From: Xenorhabdus yunnanensis
GTDB taxonomy: Bacteria; Pseudomonadota; Gammaproteobacteria; Enterobacterales; Enterobacteriaceae
DNA: 38,817 nt
Assembly: GCF_028598805.1 (NCBI RefSeq)
Contig: NZ_JAQRFI010000043.1
Coordinates: 1-38,817, forward strand
Direction: 5' to 3'
In this document: positions 13,466-22,705 of the stretch, in pieces
Layout of the letters: the number at the start of each line of letters is the position of its first letter
How positions within the stretch are numbered: the first letter of the stretch is position 1
Program-made: the position numbers and the translations under genes
Notes under the pieces: generated by a model
What the model saw: only the letters and a program-made list of their open reading frames with translations
What the model was told of the DNA's origin: nothing
Database searches by the model: none

Positions 13466-13592
13466 TAACAGAAAATCGTTAGCCAGTAACAGAAATAGAA
13501 AATTGCGTGTCGTCGCAAAGCGGCAAAATTAGACAAACATCTTGAGAAAAATAGAGACAATTATTTCTTTAATTTGCGAAGCATCTCTAAGA

Positions 13593-13608
13593 AATGATTC
13601 ATATCACA
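13593..13608 (+). promoter_or_regulatory. Possible CRP site upstream of cytR
   Basis: AATGA-N6-TCACA matches the CRP core TGTGA-N6-TCACA at 8 of 10 positions. cytR is CRP-controlled in E. coli, which makes the site plausible. It lies about 206 bp before the ATG, farther than usual. Confidence 0.4.
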
Positions 13609-13656
13609 CTTTTTGTGTAAACAAAGTAACGGATTGATCTGTTAATCAGTTTAAAA

Positions 13657-13715
13657 TGAAATTATTAATATGAGTGTAGTTATTAATAATATTGTAGTTA
13701 TTAATAAGACTGTAG
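13657..13715. repeat. 18-bp tandem repeats upstream of cytR
   Basis: The unit TGTAGTTATTAATAATAT at 13675-13692 is repeated at 13693-13710 with changes only in the last three bases. A degenerate copy (13 of 18) precedes it at 13657-13674, and a 5-bp partial unit (TGTAG) follows. The array is almost pure A+T. Confidence 0.8.
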
Positions 13716-13723
13716 AAAGCAAT

Positions 13724-13762
13724 CGCCAGTGCTCCCTTTTCAGGAATGACTGGCGTTTTTTT
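13724..13762 (+). terminator. Intrinsic terminator or attenuator in the cytR leader
   Basis: CGCCAGT (13724-13730) pairs with ACTGGCG (13749-13755) around an 18-nt loop. A run of seven T follows (13756-13762). It could end priA transcription. Because only 51 bp remain before the cytR ATG, a cytR promoter upstream of it would make it an attenuator. Confidence 0.65.
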
Positions 13763-13813
13763 AGCAGCCGGAGAGCAATCGTTTCGCTGCCTGTGGAAAG
13801 TGAGGAGTGAACT

Positions 13814-14839
13814 ATGGAAAAAAAGAATTGCGCATTGGCAACCATGAAAGATGTTGCCAAAGTGGCTGGTGTTTCTACCGCAACTGTATCAAGAACACTA
13901 ATGAATCCTGACAAAGTTTCTGCCCGTACACGTCAGAAAGTTGAGAATGCGGTATTGGAAGTTGGTTACTATCCCCACAATCTGGCCAAAAACTTACGAC
14001 GCAATGAGTCCAGAACAATCTTGGTTATTGTTCCTAATATCAGTGATCCTTTCTTCACTGAAGTCATTCGGGGCATTGAAGAAACGGCGGCAGATCATGG
14101 TTACTTAGTTCTGATTGGCGATTGTAAGCATCAGCAGCAACAAGAACATGCGTTTATCAATCTTCTGATCACCAAACGCATTGATGGTATGGTGCTACTG
14201 GGCTCCAACATCCCTTTCGATGTTTCCAAAGAAGAACAGAAAAACCTGCCGCCAATGGTCATGGCCAATGAATTCGCGCCGGAGCTGGAACTGCCTACTG
14301 TCCATATTGACAACCTGACAGCGGCCTTTAATGCCACCCATCATTTGCAAAAACTGGGACACAAACGCATCGCTTGTATTACAGGGCCGGAAACCATGCC
14401 ACTGTGCCACTATCGCTTGCAAGGCTACATTCAGGCACTGCGGCGCACAGGGACAGAAATTCGCGAAGAATATATTGCCCGTGGTGATTTCACCCATGAG
14501 TGCGGTTCCGCATTAGCGGAAAACCTGCTTACTCTGCCAGAGCCTCCAAGCGCTATTTTCTGCCACAGCGACGTCATGGCCATGGGAGCAATGTGGCAAG
14601 CTAAAAAAATGGGATTAAAATTACCAGAAGATCTTTCTGTCGTTGGTTTCGATAATTTAAACCTAGCCCAATACTGCGAACCAGCCTTAACCACAGTGAA
14701 ACAGCCTCGTTATGAAATTGGACATAATTCCATTCTATTGTTGCTGGAACAACTTCAAGGCCGTTTAGTTTCCAAAGATTCAAGATTGTTGGAGGCAGAA
14801 TTGCTCATTCGAGAGAGTACTTGTTCGCCTAAAAGCTAG
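13814..14839 (+). CDS. cytR: LacI-family transcriptional repressor CytR
   Basis: CytR represses nucleoside uptake and catabolism genes (deoCABD, udp, cdd, tsx and others in E. coli) together with CRP, and cytidine relieves it. It has 341 residues, as in E. coli. The HTH is TMKDVAKVAGVSTATVSRTL (residues 10-29), followed by the hinge and a periplasmic-binding-protein-like effector domain. LPPMVMANEFAPELELPTVH and CHYRLQGYIQALRR are near-identical to E. coli CytR and separate it from other LacI members. A GAGGAG ribosome site supports the start. Its leader carries a terminator-like hairpin and AT-rich repeats. It is followed by ftsN, as in E. coli. Confidence 0.96.
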   Translation: MEKKNCALATMKDVAKVAGVSTATVSRTLMNPDKVSARTRQKVENAVLEVGYYPHNLAKNLRRNESRTILVIVPNISDPFFTEVIRGIEETAADHGYLVLIGDCKHQQQQEHAFINLLITKRIDGMVLLGSNIPFDVSKEEQKNLPPMVMANEFAPELELPTVHIDNLTAAFNATHHLQKLGHKRIACITGPETMPLCHYRLQGYIQALRRTGTEIREEYIARGDFTHECGSALAENLLTLPEPPSAIFCHSDVMAMGAMWQAKKMGLKLPEDLSVVGFDNLNLAQYCEPALTTVKQPRYEIGHNSILLLLEQLQGRLVSKDSRLLEAELLIRESTCSPKS

Positions 14840-14910
14840 GCAAATAACGTCAGCTTAAGTAACATTAGTTATCTACTACTTAATTTTTAAATAACTCAGC
14901 GAATTAAACA

Positions 14911-15756
14911 GTGGCACAACGAGATTATGTAAGTCGCGGGCGTAACAATCCCCGTCGGAAAAGTACTGGTAAGAAAAAAAATCAGGCTCAAGGATTACCC
15001 AAAACTACATTAGCCGTTGCCGTGGCTCTGATGGTCATATTTGCTGGTGGGCTTTATTTCATCGTACACAATAAGAAGGAAGAAAATGTACAAAATGTCC
15101 CAGAGCCTCACCATCAACCCAAGGGGCATGACCTGCCACCAAAACCAGAAGAACGCTGGAGTTACATCAAAGAATTGGAAAATCGTCCTGCTAATGAACC
15201 TTCAGTACAGGAACCCAATGCAACATTGAATAAACCGCTAAACCATGCCCCTCAATTAACGCCAGAGCAAAAGCAATTACTCGAACAAATGCAGGCGGAC
15301 ATGCGCCAGCCACCGATTTCATTGAAAGAGGTGCCTTATAACAGTGAACCCGTTCCACGTTCACGCGTCTTAATCAATCCTCCTGCACAACAATATGAAT
15401 ATGCGCAGCAGCAACATGCCCAACAACAAGCCGGACAACTCTCGCCAGAACAACACTCGTCAGAACAACAGCCAGCAGCTCCTTCCCAAAACACCAGTGA
15501 AGCTGGCAAACCAAAGTCTGAAACAAATAGCTCAAAATTGATGCTACAATGTGGCTCTTTCCGAGCGATGGAACAGGCAGAATCCGTCCGTGCCAACCTT
15601 GCATTCGCAGGTATTGAAAGCCAGATTACCACGAACGACAATTGGAACCGTGTTGTACTTGGCCCTTATAAAAATAAGGCCAGCGCTGAAAAAATGCGCG
15701 AACGCGTTGCAGGAGCTGGTGTACCCGGCTGTATTCTCCGCCCTACCAGGGGTTGA
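14911..15756 (+). CDS. ftsN: Cell division protein FtsN
   Basis: FtsN is the late divisome trigger that activates FtsWI septal peptidoglycan synthesis. It starts with GTG, as in E. coli, giving MAQRDYVSRGRNN. A short cytoplasmic basic tail is followed by one membrane helix (about residues 32-52), the essential periplasmic segment PPKPEERWSYIKELEN, a Gln/Pro-rich linker, and a C-terminal SPOR domain (about 207-281) that binds denuded glycan. Both SPOR cysteines (in LQCGS and PGCIL) are kept, so the disulfide can form. It is 281 residues against 319 in E. coli, the difference being a shorter linker. Its stop codon overlaps the hslVU heat-shock promoter. Confidence 0.94.
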   Translation: MAQRDYVSRGRNNPRRKSTGKKKNQAQGLPKTTLAVAVALMVIFAGGLYFIVHNKKEENVQNVPEPHHQPKGHDLPPKPEERWSYIKELENRPANEPSVQEPNATLNKPLNHAPQLTPEQKQLLEQMQADMRQPPISLKEVPYNSEPVPRSRVLINPPAQQYEYAQQQHAQQQAGQLSPEQHSSEQQPAAPSQNTSEAGKPKSETNSSKLMLQCGSFRAMEQAESVRANLAFAGIESQITTNDNWNRVVLGPYKNKASAEKMRERVAGAGVPGCILRPTRG

Positions 15757-15779
15757 AAAAGCGGAAAACTCCCCCATCT
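15752..15779 (+). promoter_or_regulatory. Sigma-32 (heat-shock) promoter of hslVU
   Basis: GTTGAA (15752-15757, 5 of 6 to CTTGAA), a 14-bp spacer and CCCCATCT (15772-15779, full match to CCCCATNT) form a textbook sigma-32 promoter. It overlaps the ftsN TGA at 15754-15756. The predicted leader is about 105 nt. Within it, the segment from 15797 to 15874 can fold (ATGGT / ACCAT outside, AGCAATTG / CAATTAATGCT inside), recalling the stabilising 5' hairpin reported for E. coli hslVU. Confidence 0.8.
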
Positions 15780-15893
15780 TAATCTCTAATAACATGCACA
15801 TGGTGCTTTTATCAGCAGTGCGTAAGCAATTGTGGGATAACCAATTAATGCTCCGTGTGTACCATCTTCTATTTTGTAACCAGGGGCTAACTC

Positions 15894-16424
15894 GTGACTA
15901 CAATCGTAAGTGTTCGCCGTAATGGCAAAGTCGTCATCGGTGGTGATGGACAAGCAACAATGGGTCATACCGTTATGAAAGGCAATGTCCGCAAAGTACG
16001 TCGCCTTTACAATGACAAAGTCATCGCGGGTTTTGCCGGCGGTACTGCTGATGCTTTCACATTGTTCGAGCTGTTTGAACGGAAACTCGAAATGCATCAA
16101 GGACATCTGACCAAAGCAGCCGTTGAACTTGCCAAAGACTGGCGAACAGATCGCATGCTGCGTAAGCTGGAAGCCCTACTTGCAGTCGCAGATGAAAATG
16201 CTTCTCTGATTATTACAGGTAACGGTGATGTGATTCAGCCAGAAAATGACCTTATCGCCATTGGTTCCGGTGGATCATACGCACAGGCGGCTGCCCGCGC
16301 TATGTTAGAAACAACTGAACTCGGCGCCAGAGAAATCGCGGAACGCGCTCTGACCATCGCTGGCGATATCTGCATCTACACCAACCATAATCACAACTTC
16401 GAAGAACTGCCTTCGAAAGCGTAA
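15894..16424 (+). CDS. hslV: ATP-dependent protease proteolytic subunit HslV
   Basis: HslV forms a double hexamer of N-terminal threonine proteases and works with HslU on misfolded and regulatory proteins in the cytosol. It has 176 residues, as in E. coli. The start is GTG with AGGGG upstream; removal of Met exposes the catalytic Thr ([11 protein letters not shown]). GDGQATMG and [16 protein letters not shown] are conserved. It is 11 bp upstream of hslU and behind a sigma-32 promoter. Confidence 0.97.
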   Translation: MTTIVSVRRNGKVVIGGDGQATMGHTVMKGNVRKVRRLYNDKVIAGFAGGTADAFTLFELFERKLEMHQGHLTKAAVELAKDWRTDRMLRKLEALLAVADENASLIITGNGDVIQPENDLIAIGSGGSYAQAAARAMLETTELGAREIAERALTIAGDICIYTNHNHNFEELPSKA

Positions 16425-16435
16425 GGATAGATAGT

Positions 16436-17767
16436 ATGTCTGAAATGACTCCTCGCGAAATTGTCAGCGAGCTTAACAATCACATCATCGGCCAGGACAA
16501 AGCAAAACGTGCTGTTGCAATTGCCCTGCGTAACCGCTGGCGCCGCATGCAGTTAGATGAATCACTGCGCTATGAAGTCACCCCAAAAAATATTTTGATG
16601 ATAGGTCCGACCGGTGTCGGTAAAACCGAGATTGCCCGTCGTCTGGCAAAACTGGCCAATGCTCCCTTTATCAAAGTTGAAGCCACTAAATTCACCGAAG
16701 TCGGTTATGTCGGTAAAGAAGTCGATTCCATCATTCGTGATCTGACTGACTCCGCTATAAAAATGGTGCGCCTACAATCCATTGAGCAAAACCGCTATCG
16801 GGCAGAAGAGTTAGCAGAAGAGCGTATTCTGGATGTCCTGCTGCCACCGGCAAAAAATAACTGGGGACAGGCAGAAACCCAATCAGAGCCATCTTCAACC
16901 CGTCAGGCATTCCGCAAGAAATTGCGTGAAGGTCAGTTAGACGAGAAAGAAATTGAAATCGAAGTTTCAGCCGCTCCAGTTGGCGTTGAAATCATGGCAC
17001 CTCCGGGCATGGAAGAGATGACTAATCAATTGCAGTCAATGTTCCAAAACCTGGCAGGCCAGCGTCAAAAAAATCGCAAGATGAAAATCAAAGACGCATT
17101 CAAGCTGCTGGTCGAAGAAGAAGCCGCAAAACTGGTCAATCCAGAAGAACTGAAACAGCAGGCCATTGATGCAGTTGAACAACACGGCATCGTTTTCATT
17201 GATGAGATCGATAAAATTTGTAAACGCGGTCAAACTTCCGGCCCAGATGTTTCCCGTGAAGGTGTTCAGCGCGATCTACTGCCACTTGTAGAAGGTTGCA
17301 CAGTTTCCACTAAACACGGCATGGTCAAAACTGATCACATCCTGTTCATTGCCTCTGGTGCGTTTCAGGTTTCCAGCCCTTCTGACCTGATCCCAGAACT
17401 TCAGGGTCGTCTGCCAATCCGCGTTGAATTGCAAGCCCTGACTACTGAAGACTTTGAACGTATTCTGACCGAGCCTAATGCCTCATTGACTGAACAATAC
17501 AAGGCCCTGATGGCAACTGAAGGCATGGATATCGCATTCACGGCTGATGGTATACGTAAAATTGCGGAAGCGGCATGGCAAGTGAATGAAACGACTGAAA
17601 ACATTGGTGCCCGCCGTCTGCACACCGTGCTTGAGCGCATGATGGAAGACATCTCTTTTGACGCCAGCGAACGCCAAGGGCAATCCGTTGAAATCAATGC
17701 CGATTACGTCAAAGAACACTTAGACGAACTGGTTGCAGATGAAGATTTGAGTCGGTTTATTTTGTAA
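16436..17767 (+). CDS. hslU: HslU unfoldase ATPase
   Basis: HslU is the AAA+ hexamer that unfolds substrates and threads them into HslV. It has 443 residues, as in E. coli. Walker A is GPTGVGKT (57-64, K63) and Walker B is VFIDEID. The inserted I-domain spans about residues 110-240. [17 protein letters not shown] is the sensor-2 region. The C-terminus EDLSRFIL is the tail that inserts into HslV to activate it. AGGA precedes the ATG by 9 nt. Confidence 0.98.
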   Translation: MSEMTPREIVSELNNHIIGQDKAKRAVAIALRNRWRRMQLDESLRYEVTPKNILMIGPTGVGKTEIARRLAKLANAPFIKVEATKFTEVGYVGKEVDSIIRDLTDSAIKMVRLQSIEQNRYRAEELAEERILDVLLPPAKNNWGQAETQSEPSSTRQAFRKKLREGQLDEKEIEIEVSAAPVGVEIMAPPGMEEMTNQLQSMFQNLAGQRQKNRKMKIKDAFKLLVEEEAAKLVNPEELKQQAIDAVEQHGIVFIDEIDKICKRGQTSGPDVSREGVQRDLLPLVEGCTVSTKHGMVKTDHILFIASGAFQVSSPSDLIPELQGRLPIRVELQALTTEDFERILTEPNASLTEQYKALMATEGMDIAFTADGIRKIAEAAWQVNETTENIGARRLHTVLERMMEDISFDASERQGQSVEINADYVKEHLDELVADEDLSRFIL

Positions 17768-17804
17768 CCAGTCATATTAGCTTGATTAGAATCAATTTGC
17801 CGGA

Positions 17805-17893
17805 CTTATTCACGTGAGCAATTTAACGTGAATAAGACGCGAAATAATAAAAAAATCGCGAAACAGGGAGGCTTTTAGCCTCCCATTTTTTTA
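17805..17893 (+). terminator. Double hairpin terminator of hslVU
   Basis: An 11-bp perfect stem CTTATTCACGT / ACGTGAATAAG (17805-17836, loop 10) is followed by GGGAGGC-TTTTA-GCCTCCC at 17866-17884 and seven T. The second hairpin is a strong intrinsic terminator. The first may protect the mRNA end or bind a dimeric regulator. Confidence 0.85.
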
Positions 17894-17928
17894 TTTTCAA
17901 TGGTATAAAATTTATTACATCAACCATA

Positions 17929-18864
17929 ATGACAAACAGTGACAATATGAGCTCAACAACGTCTATTAGCCAGACACAGGCATGGCTGGAAAGCTTACGT
18001 CCCAAAACGCTCCCGCTGGCCGTTGCTGCTGCCGTAACAGGTTCAGCCCTTGCGTCATGGATGGGGCATTTCAAATGGCCTGTCGCATTATTGGCTTTAT
18101 TAACCGCAGCCATGCTGCAAATTCTTTCCAATCTCGCCAACGATTATGGTGATGTCGCCAAAGGCAGCGATACAGAAAAACGCATTGGCCCAATGCGTGG
18201 CATGCAAAAAGGCCTGATTACTGCAAAGCAGATGAAAAACGCATTGAAAATCACTGTGCTGCTCTCTTGTTTATCAGGGATTTCCCTCATCACTGTAGCC
18301 TGTAACAGTCCAAGCGACATTATCGGTTTCTTGCTCCTGGGGTTACTGGCGATTGTCGCGGCTATCACTTATACGGTGGGTATCCGTCCTTACGGCTATA
18401 TAGGGCTGGGGGATATTTCCGTCCTGATTTTTTTCGGCTGGGTGAGTGTTCTTGGTACTTATTATCTGCAAGCCAGTACTTTTTCCATTAGTACCTTTTT
18501 GCCCGCAACAGCCTGTGGCTTACTCTCTGTAGCAGTCCTGAACATCAATAACCTACGTGATATAGAAAATGACCGCCAAAACGGCAAAAATACTTTGGCT
18601 GTCCGGTTGGGAGGAAAAAAGGCCCGCTATTACCATGCAGCCCTTCTGATTACCGCCATGCTCTGCCTTATCACTTTCACGCTCCTATACCTGCATAATT
18701 GGTTTAGTTGGTTGTTCCTGCTCGCTTTTCCCCTGCTATTGAAACATATGATGCAAGTGCTGCGTGATCCAACACCTGAAGGTATGCGTCCCAAGTTGGT
18801 ACAAATGGTAAAAACTGCATTATTGACCAATATTCTGTTTTCTATTGGATTGGTACTTAATTAA
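17929..18864 (+). CDS. menA: 1,4-dihydroxy-2-naphthoate polyprenyltransferase
   Basis: MenA attaches the octaprenyl tail to dihydroxynaphthoate in the inner membrane, giving demethylmenaquinone for anaerobic respiration. It has 311 residues (E. coli 308). The two Asp-rich prenyl-diphosphate motifs are NDYGD (71-75) and NNLRDIENDRQNGK (about 207-220). Eight or nine hydrophobic segments fit the UbiA superfamily. The start is uncertain: ATG at 17929 and ATG at 17947 (leaving MSSTTSISQTQAW) are both possible and neither has a clear ribosome site. Its position between hslU and rraA is the E. coli order. Confidence 0.95.
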   Translation: MTNSDNMSSTTSISQTQAWLESLRPKTLPLAVAAAVTGSALASWMGHFKWPVALLALLTAAMLQILSNLANDYGDVAKGSDTEKRIGPMRGMQKGLITAKQMKNALKITVLLSCLSGISLITVACNSPSDIIGFLLLGLLAIVAAITYTVGIRPYGYIGLGDISVLIFFGWVSVLGTYYLQASTFSISTFLPATACGLLSVAVLNINNLRDIENDRQNGKNTLAVRLGGKKARYYHAALLITAMLCLITFTLLYLHNWFSWLFLLAFPLLLKHMMQVLRDPTPEGMRPKLVQMVKTALLTNILFSIGLVLN

Positions 18865-18909
18865 GCGAGTAGGCATCAATTTTGCACATAATTTTTAAGA
18901 TTGATGATT

Positions 18910-18939
18910 TTGCCAACGTTGGCTTTAAAAGGATATACT
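18910..18939 (+). promoter_or_regulatory. Candidate promoter of rraA
   Basis: TTGCCA (18910-18915), an 18-bp spacer and TATACT (18934-18939) lie 33 bp before the rraA ATG. E. coli rraA has its own promoter in the same spacer. This is a visual call. Confidence 0.5.
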
Positions 18940-18971
18940 GTCCGTTCCTTGCATAACCAGACGTAAATCCC

Positions 18972-19493
18972 ATGAAATATGATACTTCCGAACTTTGTGA
19001 TATCTATCAAGAAGATATAAACGTGGTAGAGCCACTTTTCTCCAACTTTGGTGGGCGTACTTCATTTGGTGGTCAGATCATCACCGTGAAATGTTTTGAA
19101 GACAATGGCCTTCTTTATGATTTGCTTGAAGAAAATGGACATGGTCGCATTTTGCTCGTTGATGGTGGTGGATCGGTACGCAAGGCACTAGTTGATGCAG
19201 AACTTGCTCAACTTGCCGTCAATAATGAGTGGGAAGGCATTGTCGTCTATGGCGCTGTGCGTCAGGTCGATTATCTCGCTGAGCTTGATATTGGTATTCA
19301 AGCAATGGCGGCCATCCCTGCTGGCTCCAATAGTGAAGGAACGGGAGAAAGTGATATCAGAGTGAATTTCGGTGGCGTGACGTTCTTCTCTGGTGACTAT
19401 CTCTACGCAGACAATACCGGCATCGTTTTATCAGACGTTCCGCTGGAAATTGACGAAGAGCTTGATGAAGACAGTGACGATGATGAAATCTAA
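18972..19493 (+). CDS. rraA: Regulator of ribonuclease activity A
   Basis: RraA is a ring-shaped trimer that binds RNase E and inhibits its endonuclease activity, shifting global mRNA decay. The family looks like class II aldolase/methyltransferase folds but has no such activity in E. coli. [20 protein letters not shown] and [20 protein letters not shown] are almost identical to E. coli. It has 173 residues against 161: after the usual end the protein continues with a strongly acidic tail ([12 protein letters not shown]), which is also the trimer's exposed C-terminus. Confidence 0.96.
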   Translation: MKYDTSELCDIYQEDINVVEPLFSNFGGRTSFGGQIITVKCFEDNGLLYDLLEENGHGRILLVDGGGSVRKALVDAELAQLAVNNEWEGIVVYGAVRQVDYLAELDIGIQAMAAIPAGSNSEGTGESDIRVNFGGVTFFSGDYLYADNTGIVLSDVPLEIDEELDEDSDDDEI

Positions 19494-19600
19494 TCTCAGA
19501 TAAAAACGGAGACAGACTTTCATCCATCGCCACGTTGATATAGCCGATACTGATATACCCAATATTAACTAGTCCAATTTGATCAAGCTAAAGGGTATAT

Positions 19601-19627
19601 AAAAAAGGGCGTAATTATCGCCCTTTT
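19601..19627. terminator. Bidirectional terminator between rraA and zapB
   Basis: AAAAGGGCG pairs with CGCCCTTTT around a TAATTAT loop. An A-run on the left and a T-run on the right let it work for rraA on the plus strand and zapB on the minus strand. Confidence 0.85.
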
Positions 19628-19648
19628 CCAGCTAAGCCATTGGATACC

Positions 19649-19891
19649 TTATTGCACATCTTCCATCTTACCTAGCAGGGTGCGTAAGCGCTCTTGCCAT
19701 GCTGATTGTTCCTGCTTGAGCTGCTCATTTTCATGTACCAGAGAATCGCGACTGTCTGTCACATTCTGAACATCCTGAGATAAGACTACATTCCTTTCTT
19801 TTAATTCTTCAATTTCCATTTGCAGCAAAGTGATGGTATCAATCGCCTGCTGAACTTTAGATTCTAGTTTTTCAAAAACTTCAAATGACAT
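19649..19891 (-). CDS. zapB: Cell division protein ZapB
   Basis: ZapB is a small, almost wholly coiled-coil protein that joins the Z-ring through ZapA and links it to the Ter macrodomain through MatP. It has 80 residues (E. coli 81). [20 protein letters not shown] is conserved and heptads run to the end. It is convergent with rraA and divergent from glpF, as in E. coli. Confidence 0.96.
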   Translation of the reverse strand: MSFEVFEKLESKVQQAIDTITLLQMEIEELKERNVVLSQDVQNVTDSRDSLVHENEQLKQEQSAWQERLRTLLGKMEDVQ

Positions 19892-20206
19892 TCTGGGGCC
19901 CTCTTGTAAGCAATGTCTTGATTGTATTTAGCCTATTAACGCCTGTCTAGTTTCATCCTTTCAATGTGCGGTATAACGAGAAATATAGCGACCAAACTCA
20001 AATGTCTACTAGATCACATTTCCAAGCCAAATAAAACACAAAAAAAATGCGAATTCGCTCATTTTGTTGACGCAACACGCATATTTCAATTTCGCTATTT
20101 CTCGTTTACGCGCATTAACGATAAATTCACAGGAACCTTTCTCTTAATACATAAGAAGGGACTAATAATTAATCTCTTTCCTCTGTACTTTTTATAGGAT
20201 ATAGAA
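19892..20206. other. Divergent zapB-glpF control region
   Basis: No gene is seen. The region holds the glpFK control sequences: a GlpR-like operator at 20097-20116 and, upstream, a near-palindrome centred on GAATTC (about 20046-20065, AAATGCGAATTC then GCTCATTT). I could not place a confident CRP site. Confidence 0.5.
20097..20116 (+). promoter_or_regulatory. Candidate GlpR operator
   Basis: ATTTCTCGTTTACGCGCATT fits the 20-bp GlpR consensus WATKYTCGWWAWCGAWMATW (recalled from the E. coli literature) at 16 of 20 positions, 90 bp before the glpF ATG. GlpR represses glpFK in E. coli until glycerol-3-phosphate binds. Confidence 0.5.
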
Positions 20207-21004
20207 ATGAGTCAGACCACAACTCCAACATTATCAGGTCAATGCATTTCCGAGTTTCTAGGTACTGCGTTGCTCGTTTTTTTTGGCTTAGGCTGCGTTG
20301 CTGCTGCCCGACTTGCAGGAGCACAACTGGGCTTATGGGAAATCAGCATTATCTGGGGTTTTGGTGTCGCTTTGGCAGTTTATCTCACTGCCGGCATTTC
20401 AGGTGCGCATCTTAACCCAGCAGTTACCCTTGCTTTATGCCTATTTGCCAACTTTGATAGAAAAAAAGTACTGCCTTACATTATTGCCCAAATGTTAGGT
20501 GGCTTTGTCGCGGCACTCATTGTCTACATGATGTATTACAACCTTTTCCTGGATTATGAGCAAGTTCACAATATCGTTCGCGGCTCGCAGGAAAGTCTCT
20601 TTACCGCAGGTGTTTTCTCTACTTATCCGGCTACGCAGATCTCCGTATTACATGCATTTATTGTTGAAGTTATCATAGCGGCCGTTCTGTTGTGTCTGAT
20701 TCTGTCCCTGACAGATGATGGTAATGGCATCCCTCGGGGACCTTTAGCGCCTCTGTTAATCGGTATTCTCATTGCGGTTATCGGTGGCTCATTTGGCGCC
20801 TTGACTGGATTTGCCCTAAACCCGGCCCGTGACTTCGGCCCCAAATTAGTGGCTTACTTGACTGGCTGGGGAGATATTGCCCTAACCGGAGGCCGAGATA
20901 TTCCTTATTGCCTTGTTCCGTTGGTAGCTCCTATCGTTGGCGCAATTCTAGGTGCTTTTGGCTACCGCAAACTAATTACTCGCCATTTACCGCGCGAGGT
21001 TTAA
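20207..21004 (+). CDS. glpF: Glycerol facilitator (aquaglyceroporin)
   Basis: GlpF is an inner-membrane MIP channel for glycerol and small polyols. It has 265 residues (E. coli 281). Both pore half-helices are present: SGAHLNPAVT (N70-P71-A72) and GFALNPARDFGP (N205-P206-A207). The selectivity-filter arginine is R208, and the D after NPAR marks the glycerol-conducting subgroup. Six membrane helices are evident. It is 88 bp upstream of glpK, with a hairpin between the two. Confidence 0.97.
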   Translation: MSQTTTPTLSGQCISEFLGTALLVFFGLGCVAAARLAGAQLGLWEISIIWGFGVALAVYLTAGISGAHLNPAVTLALCLFANFDRKKVLPYIIAQMLGGFVAALIVYMMYYNLFLDYEQVHNIVRGSQESLFTAGVFSTYPATQISVLHAFIVEVIIAAVLLCLILSLTDDGNGIPRGPLAPLLIGILIAVIGGSFGALTGFALNPARDFGPKLVAYLTGWGDIALTGGRDIPYCLVPLVAPIVGAILGAFGYRKLITRHLPREV

Positions 21005-21005
21005 A

Positions 21006-21044
21006 TTTGCCATACTGAACTTTCACCATTTGAAATATGGCAAA
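21006..21044 (+). other. Intercistronic hairpin between glpF and glpK
   Basis: TTTGCCATA (21006-21014) pairs with TATGGCAAA (21036-21044), and an inner TTTCA / TGAAA can extend the structure. No U-run follows. It may stabilise the glpF message or partly limit read-through into glpK. Confidence 0.6.
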
Positions 21045-21077
21045 CCAATAAAACAATAAAAATGACTGAATAAATAA

Positions 21078-22616
<1,539 letters not shown>

Positions 22617-22627
22617 CTGCGAGAAAT

Positions 22628-22667
22628 AAAGGCTCTGACATTGTTGATACACTTTGCCGGAGCCTTT
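22628..22667. terminator. Possible terminator after glpK
   Basis: AAAGGCTC and GAGCCTTT form an 8-bp stem 12 bp after the glpK stop, with a long 24-nt loop and a weak A/T flank. It lies between the convergent glpK and emrD. Confidence 0.4.
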
Positions 22668-22705
22668 AAAAACCAGCGTTTATTTCGACAGCACAATTTT
22701 CGCTT

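Larger units (their letters stand above)
13466..13813. other. priA-cytR spacer and cytR leader
   Basis: No gene is seen. In order it holds a CRP-like site (13593-13608), an AT-rich array of 18-bp repeats (13657-13715), and a hairpin with a U-run (13724-13762) that ends 51 bp before the cytR ATG. A GAGGAG ribosome site lies at about 13802. Confidence 0.6.
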
